This document shows, in pieces, positions 28,604-37,120 of a stretch of DNA of 64,000 nucleotides. The translations under genes and the position numbers were made by a program. Under the pieces are notes generated by a model, which saw nothing but the letters and a program-made list of their open reading frames with translations, searched no databases and was not told the origin of the DNA. The DNA is taken from contig NZ_QKVM01000010.1 in NCBI RefSeq assembly GCF_003231305.1, positions 60,281 through 124,280 of the forward strand, in the 5' to 3' direction. The number at the start of each line of letters is the position of its first letter. The stretch's first letter is position 1. Source of the stretch: Pseudomonas sichuanensis. Lineage in GTDB: Bacteria > Pseudomonadota > Gammaproteobacteria > Pseudomonadales > Pseudomonadaceae.

Positions 28604-30019
28604 ATGACCCGGACCTCCTCCACCCCTGCTGAAGACCAGCACCTGCAACGCAACCTGACCAACCGCCACATCCAGCTCATCGCCATCGGCGGTGCCATCG
28701 GCACCGGCCTGTTCATGGGCTCGGGCAAGACCATCAGCCTGGCCGGCCCGTCGATCATCTTCGTCTACATGATCATCGGCTTCATGCTGTTCTTCGTCAT
28801 GCGCGCCATGGGCGAGCTGCTGCTGTCGAACCTCAACTACAAGTCGTTCATCGACTTCTCCGCCGACCTGCTCGGCCCCTGGGCCGGCTACTTCACCGGC
28901 TGGACCTACTGGTTCTGCTGGGTGGTCACCGGTATCGCCGACGTGGTGGCGATCGCCGCCTATACCCAGTTCTGGTTCCCCGACATGCCGCAGTGGATCC
29001 CCGCGCTCAGCTGCGTGGCGCTGTTGCTGTCGCTGAACCTGGTGACGGTGAAGCTGTTCGGCGAGATGGAGTTCTGGTTCGCCCTGATCAAGATCGTCGC
29101 CATCCTCGGCCTGGTGGTCACCGGCCTGTACATGGTCATCACCGGCTTCCAGTCGCCCGGCGGCGACACCGCGAGCCTGGCCAACCTGTGGAACGACGGC
29201 GGCATGTTCCCCCACGGGCTGATGGGCTTCTTCGCCGGCTTCCAGATTGCCGTGTTCGCCTTCGTCGGCATCGAGCTGGTGGGCACCACTGCCGCTGAAG
29301 CCAAGAATCCCGAGCGCACCCTGCCCCGGGCGATCAACTCGATCCCGATCCGCATCATCGTGTTCTACGTGCTGGCCCTGGTGGCGATCATGGCGGTCAC
29401 GCCATGGCGCGACGTGGTGCCGGGCAAGAGCCCGTTCGTCGAGCTGTTCATGCTGGCCGGCCTGCCGGCGGCGGCGAGCATCATCAACTTCGTGGTGCTC
29501 ACCTCCGCGGCCTCGTCGGCCAACAGCGGGGTGTTCTCCACCAGCCGCATGCTGTTCGGCCTGGCCCAGGAAGGCGATGCGCCCAAGGCCTTCGAAAAAC
29601 TCTCGCGCCGTGCGGTGCCGGCCAACGGCCTGTACTTCTCCTGCGCCTGCCTGCTGCTGGGGGCGGTGCTGATCTACCTGGTGCCCGACGTGGTCGAGGC
29701 GTTCACCCTGGTGACCACGGTGTCGGCGGTGCTATTCATGTTCGTCTGGACGCTGATCCTGCTGTCGTACCTGAGCTACCGCAAAAACCGTGCGGCGCTG
29801 CATGAAGCGTCGAGCTACAAGATGCCCGGCGGGCGCTTCATGTGCTACGTGTGCCTGGTGTTCTTCGCCGGCATCCTGGTGCTGCTGAGCCTGCGTGACG
29901 ACACCCGCCAGGCGCTGGTGGTGACGCCGATCTGGTTTGTGCTGCTGGCGGTGACCTATCAGTTCGTGCGCAGCAAGCGCCAGCCGCGTGCCACCGTGCG
30001 TGGGGCATCGAACAACTGA
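28604..30019 (+). CDS. cycA: D-serine/D-alanine/glycine transporter (amino acid permease)
   Basis: 471 residues with 12 membrane helices, of the amino acid-polyamine-cation superfamily. The N-terminus has LTNRHIQLIAIGGAIGTGLFMGSG, the substrate/ion-binding unwound helix. FAFVGIELVGTTAAEAKNPE and SAASSANSGVFSTSRML are the conserved APC segments. The overall match is closest to CycA, a proton symporter. ATG 28604 has GGA at proper distance; ATG 28595 is also in frame. Specificity is inferred, not proven. Confidence 0.87.
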   Translation: MTRTSSTPAEDQHLQRNLTNRHIQLIAIGGAIGTGLFMGSGKTISLAGPSIIFVYMIIGFMLFFVMRAMGELLLSNLNYKSFIDFSADLLGPWAGYFTGWTYWFCWVVTGIADVVAIAAYTQFWFPDMPQWIPALSCVALLLSLNLVTVKLFGEMEFWFALIKIVAILGLVVTGLYMVITGFQSPGGDTASLANLWNDGGMFPHGLMGFFAGFQIAVFAFVGIELVGTTAAEAKNPERTLPRAINSIPIRIIVFYVLALVAIMAVTPWRDVVPGKSPFVELFMLAGLPAAASIINFVVLTSAASSANSGVFSTSRMLFGLAQEGDAPKAFEKLSRRAVPANGLYFSCACLLLGAVLIYLVPDVVEAFTLVTTVSAVLFMFVWTLILLSYLSYRKNRAALHEASSYKMPGGRFMCYVCLVFFAGILVLLSLRDDTRQALVVTPIWFVLLAVTYQFVRSKRQPRATVRGASNN

Positions 30020-30029
30020 TCCTGAACCC

Positions 30030-30097
30030 ATCGCGGGGCAAGCCCGCTCCCACGCCGACCTCACACAGCAGGCGTGGGAGCGGGCTTGCCCCGCGAT
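30030..30097. repeat. REP pair, 'gcaag' subclass
   Basis: Inverted ATCGCGGGGCAAGCCCGCTC units between cycA and the convergent small gene; the right end lies 9 bp from that gene's stop codon. Confidence 0.92.
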
Positions 30098-30105
30098 GGG
30101 GCCCG

Positions 30106-30405
30106 CTAGCCTTGCTCCAACCCCTCAAGCACGGCCTCGGCCAGCGCCAACCCTTTCTCCAGCGAATTCTCCGTAGCCGTCAGCAAACTGCGCAACGGCT
30201 CCCCGGCCTTCTCCAACGCGGCGGCATTGGTCTCATACGCCGCCTTCAACGCCGCCACGGCGCACACCAGCGCATCCTCGCTATCCACCCCGGCATGCAC
30301 CGAAAGCATCGGAGCGTGGGCGTGATTGCAGGTGCCGAACTGTGAACAGGCGGTAACGGGGCGGGGTTTGCAAATGGCGGGATTGACCCGCGATTCCGGG
30401 TTCAT
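30106..30405 (-). CDS. Small DUF3077-like protein, second part of a two-cistron unit
   Basis: 99 residues. The C-terminal 60 residues (MLSVHAGVDSEDALVCAVAALKAAYETN ...) resemble the 'F-x-V-x-x-G-[IV]-x-x-[ED]-D-A-L' repeat of the Pseudomonas DUF3077/DUF6124 type small proteins, as I remember the family; this needs a search. Start ATG 30405 overlaps the stop of the 29-codon ORF upstream (ATGA), and an AGAGG-like site precedes it. Two Cys near residues 12-26 are present. Function unknown. Confidence 0.65.
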   Translation of the reverse strand: MNPESRVNPAICKPRPVTACSQFGTCNHAHAPMLSVHAGVDSEDALVCAVAALKAAYETNAAALEKAGEPLRSLLTATENSLEKGLALAEAVLEGLEQG

Positions 30406-30491
30406 AGGTGCACCTCTCGCTGAAGGGCATCGATGAGAGGTGCGCCAGCGACAGGCGCGAACGGGGGATCTGGAACGATCTTCTTGAGCAT
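30402..30491 (-). CDS. 29-residue ORF coupled to the DUF3077-like gene
   Basis: The peptide begins MLKKIVPDPP and has 29 residues. It has the best ribosome site in this area (AAGGAGA, 8 nt before the ATG at 30491), and its TGA overlaps the start of the next gene. The MxxIVPDPP opening is, to my recollection, the usual N-terminus of full-length DUF3077-like proteins, so this may be the detached front of the downstream gene (split by a frame change) or a genuine coupled leader peptide. Confidence 0.6.
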   Translation of the reverse strand: MLKKIVPDPPFAPVAGAPLIDALQREVHL

Positions 30492-30760
30492 GGTGCATCT
30501 CCTTGCAGCTCTCTCTTTATGAAGCTCCGCTCCCACACGCCAATATGGGTGGGCGAAGCCGTGCGGGTTGGCGTGCCGGCAGAGAGAACCGGTGAGCCCG
30601 AAGGCTCCCACACACGACTCCGCCCATAACGGGTGCAGCCATGCAGAACACCGCCACAAGGTGCGTCAGTGCTCGATCTCTCTGATTACGGGACGCCAAT
30701 CCCGAACCGCAGAAACTACTGCGGTGGGGCACGGTACTCAAGTACCGCTTATGTGTCAAA
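30492..30760 (-). promoter_or_regulatory. Hairpin-rich leader with possible promoter ahead of the small-gene pair
   Basis: Read on the - strand this stretch has a TTGACA (30759-30754) and TACCGT (30736-30731) with a 17-bp spacer. A palindrome CGGTAC-TTGA-GTACCG (30732-30747) covers the -10. Downstream are perfect hairpins: ACCGCAG/CTGCGGT (30706-30725), CGGGA/TCCCG (30689-30704) and GAGCC-TTCG-GGCTC (30594-30607), the last with a stable cUUCGg tetraloop on the - strand. No protein gene is credible here. It reads as a structured 5' leader of about 230 nt. Confidence 0.5.
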
Positions 30761-30875
30761 AGTGTTCACGGGCACTGGCCCCAATCCTGTGCAGGCCCAA
30801 CCTGCAAGCACCATCCTGGACGCCCCAAACGCCCCGAATCGTCGCACAACCGCTCTACTACAAGCCTTACGCCGC

Positions 30876-30892
30876 TCGGCACAGCCTTTGCA
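30876..30892 (+). promoter_or_regulatory. Probable sigma-54 (-24/-12) promoter of urtA
   Basis: TCGGCACAGCCTTTGCA has GG at 30878-30879 and GC at 30890-30891, exactly the 10-bp spacing required, and five of six bases of TGGCAC plus a full TTGCA. It lies 46 bp before the urtA start. RpoN/NtrC control is expected for a urea scavenging system. No clear NtrC dyad was picked out upstream. Confidence 0.7.
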
Positions 30893-30937
30893 ATCTCCGA
30901 CCTGCCAGCACCACAACCCTCACATCGGAGTGACCAA

Positions 30938-32203
30938 ATGAAGCGACGCAGTCTGATCAAGGCCTTCACCCTCAGCGCATCGATCGCGGCGATGGGCCTG
31001 AGCTGGAGCATCCAGGCCGCCGAGACCATCAAGGTCGGCATCCTGCATTCGCTGTCGGGCACCATGGCGATTTCCGAGACCTCGCTCAAGGACATGGCGC
31101 TGATGACCATCGACGAGATCAACGCCAAGGGCGGGGTCAACGGCAAGCAGCTCGAAGCGGTGGTGGTGGACCCGGCGTCCAACTGGCCGCTGTTCGCCGA
31201 AAAGAGCCGCCAGCTGCTGACCCAGGACAAGGTGGCGGTGGTGTTCGGCTGCTGGACCTCGGTTTCGCGCAAATCCGTGCTGCCGGTGTTCGAGGAGCTC
31301 AACGGCCTGCTGTTCTACCCAGTGCAGTACGAGGGTGAAGAGATGTCGCCGAACGTGTTCTACACCGGCGCCGCGCCGAACCAGCAGGCGATCCCGGCGG
31401 TGGAGTACCTGATGAGCGAAGACGGCGGCAGCGCCAAGCGCTTCTTCCTGCTGGGCACCGATTACGTCTACCCGCGCACCACCAACAAGATCCTGCGCGC
31501 CTACCTGCACAGCAAGGGCGTGGCCGACAAGGACATCGAAGAGGTGTACACGCCGTTCGGCCACGCCGATTACCAGACCATCGTCGCCAACATCAAGAAG
31601 TTCTCCGCCGGCGGCAAGACGGCGGTCGTCTCCACGGTCAACGGCGACTCCAACGTGCCGTTCTACAAAGAGCTGGCCAACCAGGGCCTGAAGGCCACCG
31701 AGGTGCCGGTGGTGGCGTTCTCGGTGGGTGAGGAAGAGCTGCGCGGCATCGACACCAAGCCATTGGTGGGGCACCTGGCGGCGTGGAACTACTTCGAGTC
31801 GGTGGATAACCCGGTCAACCAGAAGTTCGTCGCCGACTGGAAGGCCTACGCCAAGGCCAAGAACCTGCCGGGCGCCGACAAGGCGGTGACCAACGACCCG
31901 ATGGAAGCCACCTACGTGGGCATCCACATGTGGGCGCAGGCCGCCGAGAAGGCCAAGTCCACGGACGTGGACAAAGTGCGCGAGGCGCTGGCCGGGCAGA
32001 GCTTCAAGGCGCCGTCGGGCTTCACCCTGACCATGGACAAGAGCAACCACCACCTGCACAAGCCGGTGATGATCGGCGAGATCCAGGATGACGGGCAGTT
32101 CAGCGTGGTGTGGCAGACCGAGCAGCCGCTGCGGGCGCAGCCGTGGAGTCCGTTCATTCCGGGGAATGACAAGCGGCCTGACTATGCGGTGAAGGGCAAC
32201 TGA
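30938..32203 (+). CDS. urtA: Urea ABC transporter, substrate-binding protein
   Basis: 421 residues. The signal MKRRSLIKAFTLSASIAAMG carries an RR-x-x-IK pattern, possibly a twin-arginine signal. The mature protein is a type I periplasmic binding fold: IKVGILHSLSGTMAISETSL, DEINAKGGVNGKQLE, VAVVFGCWTSVSRKSVLPVFE and YPVQYEGEEMSPNVFYTGAAPNQQ are typical UrtA segments. It binds urea in the periplasm for UrtBCDE. First gene of urtABCDE, behind a sigma-54 promoter and followed by a REP. Confidence 0.95.
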   Translation: MKRRSLIKAFTLSASIAAMGLSWSIQAAETIKVGILHSLSGTMAISETSLKDMALMTIDEINAKGGVNGKQLEAVVVDPASNWPLFAEKSRQLLTQDKVAVVFGCWTSVSRKSVLPVFEELNGLLFYPVQYEGEEMSPNVFYTGAAPNQQAIPAVEYLMSEDGGSAKRFFLLGTDYVYPRTTNKILRAYLHSKGVADKDIEEVYTPFGHADYQTIVANIKKFSAGGKTAVVSTVNGDSNVPFYKELANQGLKATEVPVVAFSVGEEELRGIDTKPLVGHLAAWNYFESVDNPVNQKFVADWKAYAKAKNLPGADKAVTNDPMEATYVGIHMWAQAAEKAKSTDVDKVREALAGQSFKAPSGFTLTMDKSNHHLHKPVMIGEIQDDGQFSVVWQTEQPLRAQPWSPFIPGNDKRPDYAVKGN

Positions 32204-32207
32204 CGCC

Positions 32208-32282
32208 ATCGCGGGGCAAGCCCGCTCCCACGCCGCCCCCACGTGAATGAGGGACAGCGTGGGAGCGGGCTTGCCCCGCGAT
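32208..32282. repeat. REP pair, 'gcaag' subclass, inside the urt operon
   Basis: Inverted ATCGCGGGGCAAGCCCGCTC units separate urtA from urtB. The last bases of the repeat contribute an in-frame ATG (32281) of the urtB reading frame that is probably not the true start. Such hairpins can protect the upstream binding-protein message. Confidence 0.92.
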
Positions 32283-32313
32283 GAATCCACCGCCGATTTC
32301 CAGGATGGCCCGC

Positions 32314-33801
32314 ATGCTTAGACTTCTGCTCACACTATTGCTGCTTCTACCCCTGGCCACCCAAGCCAGCGAGGGCGAATTCTTCCTCAGCGCCAAGCCA
32401 GCCGAACAGGCCAGCCTGCTCGAAACCTGGGCCGCACAACCCGATGCCGCGCGCCTGCCGCTGCTGGAAAACCTGCGCCAAGGCCGCATCGCCGAGGGCG
32501 ACACCCGCAAGCTGCGCCTGAACAACCGCCTGCGCGGGCTGCTCGACAACACCCTGGCCAGCCACCAACTGCTCAGCGATCAGGCCGACACCCGCCTGGC
32601 CGCCGCCCAGCAATTGCAGAAGAGTGCACAGCCCGCCCAGATGGCCTTCCTCGACCGCCGCTTCGCCGCCGAGCCAGACGCCGCCGTCCACGCCGCCCTG
32701 GGCCTGGCCCTGGCCAACCTGCAACTGGGCGCCAGCGAACCCGCCGTGCGCCTGGCCGCCGTGCGCCTGCTGGGCGAAACCGGCGACCCGCTGGCCCGCA
32801 CCCGCCTCGAAGCGCTGCTGCAACCTAACGCCGAAACCGACGCCACCGTGCGCACCGCCGCCGAAACCAGCCTGGCCCAGGTGCAACGCAAACTGCTGGT
32901 AGGCGAACTGCTGGGCCAGGCCTTCAGTGGCCTGTCGCTGGGCTCGATCCTGCTGCTGGCGGCCCTGGGCCTGGCGATCACTTTCGGCCTGCTCGGGGTG
33001 ATCAACATGGCCCACGGCGAGATGCTGATGCTCGGCGCCTACAGCACCTATATGGTCCAGGTGCTGCTGCAGCGCTACGCGCCAGGGGCGATCGAGTTCT
33101 ACCCGCTGATCGCCCTGCCGGTGGCCTTCGCCGTCAGTGCCGGGGTCGGCATGGCCCTGGAACGCACGGTGATCCGTCACCTGTACGGCCGCCCGCTGGA
33201 AACCCTGCTGGCCACCTGGGGCATCAGCCTGATCCTGATCCAGGCCGTGCGCCTGATCTTCGGCGCGCAGAACGTCGAGGTGAGCAACCCGGCCTGGCTG
33301 TCCGGCGGCATCCAGCTGCTGCCCAACCTGGTGCTGCCCTACAACCGCATCGTCATCATCCTGTTCGCCCTGGCCGTGGTGCTGCTCACCTGGCTGCTGC
33401 TCAACCGCACACGGCTGGGCCTGAACGTGCGCGCAGTGACCCAGAACCGCAACATGGCGGCCTGCTGCGGGGTGCCCACCGGGCGCGTCGACATGCTCGC
33501 CTTTGGCCTGGGCTCGGGTATCGCCGGGCTGGGCGGCGTGGCCCTGAGCCAGGTCGGCAACGTCGGGCCTGACCTGGGCCAGAGCTACATCATCGACTCG
33601 TTCCTGGTGGTGGTGCTCGGCGGTGTCGGGCAACTGGCCGGCAGCCTCTGGGCCGCCTTTGGCCTGGGCATCGCCAACAAGCTGCTGGAGCCGCAGATCG
33701 GTGCGGTGCTCGGCAAGATCCTCATCCTTGCGCTGATCATTCTGTTCATCCAGAAGCGCCCGCAAGGCCTGTTCGCCCTCAAGGGACGGGTAATCGACTG
33801 A
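32314..33801 (+). CDS. urtB: Urea ABC transporter, permease UrtB
   Basis: 495 residues. A signal peptide (LLLTLLLLLPLATQA) leads to a periplasmic N-terminal domain of about 190 residues rich in helical repeats, then a LivH-type permease with about eight helices (LGSILLLAALGLAITFGLLGVINMAHGEMLML, GSGIAGLGGVALSQVG). The long N-terminal domain is normal for UrtB. ATG 32314 has AGGA 8 nt before it; ATGs at 32281 (inside the REP) and 32305 are alternatives. urtC starts on its last base. Confidence 0.93.
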   Translation: MLRLLLTLLLLLPLATQASEGEFFLSAKPAEQASLLETWAAQPDAARLPLLENLRQGRIAEGDTRKLRLNNRLRGLLDNTLASHQLLSDQADTRLAAAQQLQKSAQPAQMAFLDRRFAAEPDAAVHAALGLALANLQLGASEPAVRLAAVRLLGETGDPLARTRLEALLQPNAETDATVRTAAETSLAQVQRKLLVGELLGQAFSGLSLGSILLLAALGLAITFGLLGVINMAHGEMLMLGAYSTYMVQVLLQRYAPGAIEFYPLIALPVAFAVSAGVGMALERTVIRHLYGRPLETLLATWGISLILIQAVRLIFGAQNVEVSNPAWLSGGIQLLPNLVLPYNRIVIILFALAVVLLTWLLLNRTRLGLNVRAVTQNRNMAACCGVPTGRVDMLAFGLGSGIAGLGGVALSQVGNVGPDLGQSYIIDSFLVVVLGGVGQLAGSLWAAFGLGIANKLLEPQIGAVLGKILILALIILFIQKRPQGLFALKGRVID

Positions 33802-34880
33802 TGAACCAGCCACTGCTTGTCACTGCCGCACAAAAGGCCGGGCCGCGGGTTTCGCTGGCCCTGGGCGCCGCCGTGGTTCTGGTGCTGCTGGCCTTGCCGC
33901 TGCTGTCGCTGTTGCCCGACGGGCACGCGCTGCAGGTCTCGGCCTACACCCTGACCCTGGTGGGCAAGATCCTCTGCTATGCCATCGTCGCCCTGGCGCT
34001 GGACCTGGTGTGGGGCTACGCCGGGCTGTTGTCCCTGGGCCACGGGCTGTTCTTCGCCCTCGGTGGCTACGCCATGGGCATGTACCTGATGCGCCAGGCA
34101 GCCGGCGACGGCCTGCCGGGGTTCATGGCCTTCCTGTCGTGGAACGAGCTGCCCTGGTACTGGGCCGGCACCCAGCACTTCGCCTGGGCCCTGTGCCTGG
34201 TGGTGCTGGCGCCGGGGTTGCTGGCACTGGTATTCGGCTGGTTTGCCTTCCGCTCGCGGATCAAGGGCGTGTACTTCTCCATCATGACCCAGGCCCTGAC
34301 CTTCGCCGGCATGCTGCTGTTCTTTCGCAACGAGACCGGCTTTGGCGGCAACAACGGCTTCACCAACTTCCGCACCATCCTCGGCTTCGACATCACCGCG
34401 CAAGGCACTCGCGCGGTGCTGTTCCTGCTCACGGTCGGCCTGCTGCTGGCCAGCCTGTGCCTGTGCTGGCAGCTCACCCGCAGCAAGTTCGGCCGGCTGC
34501 TCACCGCCGTGCGCGATGCCGAGAACCGCTTGATGTTCTGCGGCTACGACCCGCGTGGCTTCAAACTGCTGGTGTGGGTGCTCAGCGCCGTGCTGTGCGG
34601 CCTGGCCGGGGCGCTGTACGTGCCGCAGGTGGGCATCATCAACCCCAGCGAGATGTCGCCGACCAACTCCATCGAGGCGGCCGTGTGGGTGGCCCTGGGC
34701 GGGCGCGGCACGCTGATCGGGCCGCTGCTCGGCGCCGGGCTGGTCAATGGCATGAAGAGCTGGTTCACCGTGGCGTTCCCCGAGTACTGGCTGTTCTTCC
34801 TCGGTGCGCTGTTCATCGTCGTCACCCTGTACCTGCCCAAGGGCGTGGTCGGGCTTGTGAAGAAAAGGAGCCAGCCATGA
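33801..34880 (+). CDS. urtC: Urea ABC transporter, permease UrtC
   Basis: 359 residues, LivM-type permease with about nine helices. Conserved parts are YAIVALALDLVWGYAGLLSLGHGLFFALGGYAMGMYLM, FGGNNGFTNF and LVWVLSAVLCGLAGALYVPQVGIINPSEMSP. It pairs with UrtB to form the channel. The start overlaps the urtB stop (TGATG) and its stop overlaps urtD (ATGA). Confidence 0.95.
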   Translation: MNQPLLVTAAQKAGPRVSLALGAAVVLVLLALPLLSLLPDGHALQVSAYTLTLVGKILCYAIVALALDLVWGYAGLLSLGHGLFFALGGYAMGMYLMRQAAGDGLPGFMAFLSWNELPWYWAGTQHFAWALCLVVLAPGLLALVFGWFAFRSRIKGVYFSIMTQALTFAGMLLFFRNETGFGGNNGFTNFRTILGFDITAQGTRAVLFLLTVGLLLASLCLCWQLTRSKFGRLLTAVRDAENRLMFCGYDPRGFKLLVWVLSAVLCGLAGALYVPQVGIINPSEMSPTNSIEAAVWVALGGRGTLIGPLLGAGLVNGMKSWFTVAFPEYWLFFLGALFIVVTLYLPKGVVGLVKKRSQP

Positions 34881-35734
34881 GAGGCGTGCCCCCGGTGCAT
34901 CCGGAATTCATGTTGGAACCGGTGTTCGACCCACTCGGTGCCGGCCGCGACGCCATCGGCCTGGGCCAGCCGCGCAAGGCCGGGCTCGACACCCGCCACG
35001 GCACGGTGCTGAGCCTGGAGGACATCAGCGTCAGCTTCGACGGCTTCAAGGCGCTCAACGGGCTGAACCTGTACATCGGCGTGGGCGAGCTGCGCTGCAT
35101 CATCGGCCCCAACGGCGCGGGCAAGACCACGCTGATGGACGTGATCACCGGCAAGACCCGCCCCGACAGCGGCAGCGCCTACTTTGGCGACACCCTCGAC
35201 TTGACCCGCATGAGCGAATACCAGATCGCCCAGGCCGGGATCGGCCGCAAGTTCCAGAAGCCCACGGTGTTCGAGGCATTGACGGTGTTCGAGAACCTGG
35301 AGCTGGCCTTGAAGGCCGACAAGTCGGTGTGGGCCAGCCTGGCGGCGCGCTTGAGTGGCGAGCAGCGCCAGCGCATCGACCAGGTGCTGAGCACCTTGCG
35401 CCTGCTGCCATTGGCCCAGCGCCCGGCCGGGCTGTTGTCCCACGGGCAGAAGCAGTTTTTGGAGATCGGCATGCTGCTGGTGCAGGAGCCGCAGTTGTTG
35501 CTGCTGGACGAGCCGGTGGCGGGCATGACCGACGCCGAGACCGAGTTCACGGCCGAGCTGTTCCGCACGCTGGCAGGCACGCATTCGCTGATGGTGGTGG
35601 AGCACGACATGGGCTTCGTGGGCAGCATTGCCGACCATGTGACGGTGCTGCACCAGGGCAGCGTGCTGGCGGAGGGATCGCTGGCGCAGGTGCAGGCGGA
35701 TGAGCGGGTGGTCGAGGTGTATCTCGGTAGATAG
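34877..35734 (+). CDS. urtD: Urea ABC transporter, ATP-binding protein UrtD
   Basis: 285 residues. Walker A is IGPNGAGKTTLMD (about residues 77-89), Walker B is LLLLDEPVAGM and a LivG-like signature reads LLSHGQKQFLEIGM. An extra N-terminal stretch of about 45 residues precedes the ABC domain, common in UrtD. The stop is followed by a REP, which separates it from urtE. Confidence 0.95.
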   Translation: MRGVPPVHPEFMLEPVFDPLGAGRDAIGLGQPRKAGLDTRHGTVLSLEDISVSFDGFKALNGLNLYIGVGELRCIIGPNGAGKTTLMDVITGKTRPDSGSAYFGDTLDLTRMSEYQIAQAGIGRKFQKPTVFEALTVFENLELALKADKSVWASLAARLSGEQRQRIDQVLSTLRLLPLAQRPAGLLSHGQKQFLEIGMLLVQEPQLLLLDEPVAGMTDAETEFTAELFRTLAGTHSLMVVEHDMGFVGSIADHVTVLHQGSVLAEGSLAQVQADERVVEVYLGR

Positions 35735-35747
35735 GCCTGCGGGGGTT

Positions 35748-35838
35748 GCGTGGGAGCGGGCTTGCCCCGCGATTGCGCCAGCCCGGCCAACATCACTTCC
35801 AGGCCTGACGCCATCGCGGGGCAAGCCCGCTCCCACGC
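35748..35838. repeat. REP pair, 'gcaag' subclass, between urtD and urtE
   Basis: Inverted GGGAGCGGGCTTGCCCCGCG units with a 40-bp spacer. This is the second REP pair inside the urt operon. Confidence 0.92.
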
Positions 35839-35860
35839 TCAAATCACACAAGGGCACAAC

Positions 35861-36559
35861 ATGCTGAAAATCGACACCCTGCACCAATACTACGGCGGCA
35901 GCCACATCCTGCGCGGCCTGACCTTCGAGGCCAAGGTCGGCGAGGTCACCTGCCTGCTCGGGCGCAACGGCGTGGGCAAGACCACCCTGCTGCGCTGCCT
36001 GATGGGCCTGCTGCCAGCCCGCGAGGGCCGGGTGGAATGGGAAGGCCAAGCGATCACCGCACTCAAGCCGCAGCAACGGGTACAGGCCGGCATCGCCTAC
36101 GTGCCCCAGGGCCGCGAGATCTTCCCGCGCCTGACGGTGGAGGAAAACCTGCTGATGGGCCTGTCGCGCTTCCCGGCCCGCGAGGCACGGGAGGTACCCG
36201 CGTTCATCTACGAGCTGTTCCCGGTGCTGGAACAGATGAAACAGCGCCGTGGCGGCGACCTGTCCGGCGGCCAGCAGCAACAGCTGGCCATCGGCCGTGC
36301 CCTGGCCAGCCGCCCGCGCCTGCTGATCCTCGACGAACCGACCGAAGGCATCCAGCCGTCGGTGATCAAGGAGATCGGCGCGGTGATTCGCAAACTCGCC
36401 GACCGTGGCGACATGGCCATCCTGCTGGTGGAGCAGTTCTATGACTTCGCCGAGGAACTGGCCGACCAGTACCTGGTGATGGCCCGTGGCGAGATCGTCC
36501 AGCAGGGGCGCGGCGAAAACATGCAGGCCGAAGGTGTGCGTGGCCTGGTTACCATTTAA
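35861..36559 (+). CDS. urtE: Urea ABC transporter, ATP-binding protein UrtE
   Basis: 232 residues. It starts MLKIDTLHQYYGGSHILRGL, with Walker A LGRNGVGKTTLLR, signature LSGGQQQQLAIGRAL and Walker B LLILDEPTEGIQPS, the last with the EGIQPS form typical of UrtE. It completes the importer. The ATG at 35861 is the natural start; in-frame codons further upstream fall inside the REP. Confidence 0.95.
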   Translation: MLKIDTLHQYYGGSHILRGLTFEAKVGEVTCLLGRNGVGKTTLLRCLMGLLPAREGRVEWEGQAITALKPQQRVQAGIAYVPQGREIFPRLTVEENLLMGLSRFPAREAREVPAFIYELFPVLEQMKQRRGGDLSGGQQQQLAIGRALASRPRLLILDEPTEGIQPSVIKEIGAVIRKLADRGDMAILLVEQFYDFAEELADQYLVMARGEIVQQGRGENMQAEGVRGLVTI

Positions 36560-36590
36560 TCTGAATCCACTTCCCTTGCGAGACGCTGTC

Positions 36591-37115
36591 ATGAGTTACC
36601 CGATTCGCGATGCCTTGGCCGCTGACCTGCCGGGCATCCTCGCCATCTACAACGACGCCGTGCGCAACACCACGGCGATCTGGAACGAAACCCCGGTCGA
36701 CCTGGCCAACCGCCAGGCCTGGTTCGAGGCCCGCGCGCAGCAGGGCTACCCGATCCTGGTGGCGGTGGATGAAACCGGGGTGCTGGGCTACGCCTCGTTC
36801 GGCGACTGGCGGCCCTTCGAAGGCTTCCGGCATACCGTCGAGCACTCGGTGTACATCCGTGGCGACCAGCGTGGCAAAGGCCTGGGGCCGATCCTGATGG
36901 CGGCCCTGATCGAACGTGCGCGCGCTTGCGACAAACATGTGATGGTCGCCGCCATCGAGAGCGGCAACGCCGCGTCGATCCGCCTGCACCAACGCCTGGG
37001 CTTCGCCATCACCGGGCAGATGGCTCAGGTGGGCGTGAAGTTCGGCCGTTGGCTGGACCTGACCTTCATGCAGCTGAATCTGGACGACAACGCCCTTCCC
37101 CCCTCAAGGAGCTGA
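36591..37115 (+). CDS. GNAT acetyltransferase, phosphinothricin/methionine sulfoximine type
   Basis: 174 residues. It begins YPIRDALAADLPGILAIYNDAVRNTTAIWNETP and has the acetyl-CoA loop RGDQRGKGLGPILMAAL and GNAASIRLHQRLGF, the layout of the Pat/MddA family that N-acetylates methionine sulfoximine and sulfone (PA4866 in P. aeruginosa). That gene is also linked to urea genes in P. aeruginosa. The start ATG 36591 lies 31 bp after urtE, so it may be cotranscribed. Confidence 0.88.
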   Translation: MSYPIRDALAADLPGILAIYNDAVRNTTAIWNETPVDLANRQAWFEARAQQGYPILVAVDETGVLGYASFGDWRPFEGFRHTVEHSVYIRGDQRGKGLGPILMAALIERARACDKHVMVAAIESGNAASIRLHQRLGFAITGQMAQVGVKFGRWLDLTFMQLNLDDNALPPSRS

Positions 37116-37120
37116 ACCCG

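Noticed and set aside
30492..30937. Prophage or integrated element around the small gene pair
   Set aside because: No integrase, attachment duplications or phage structural genes are seen; only the leader is unusual.
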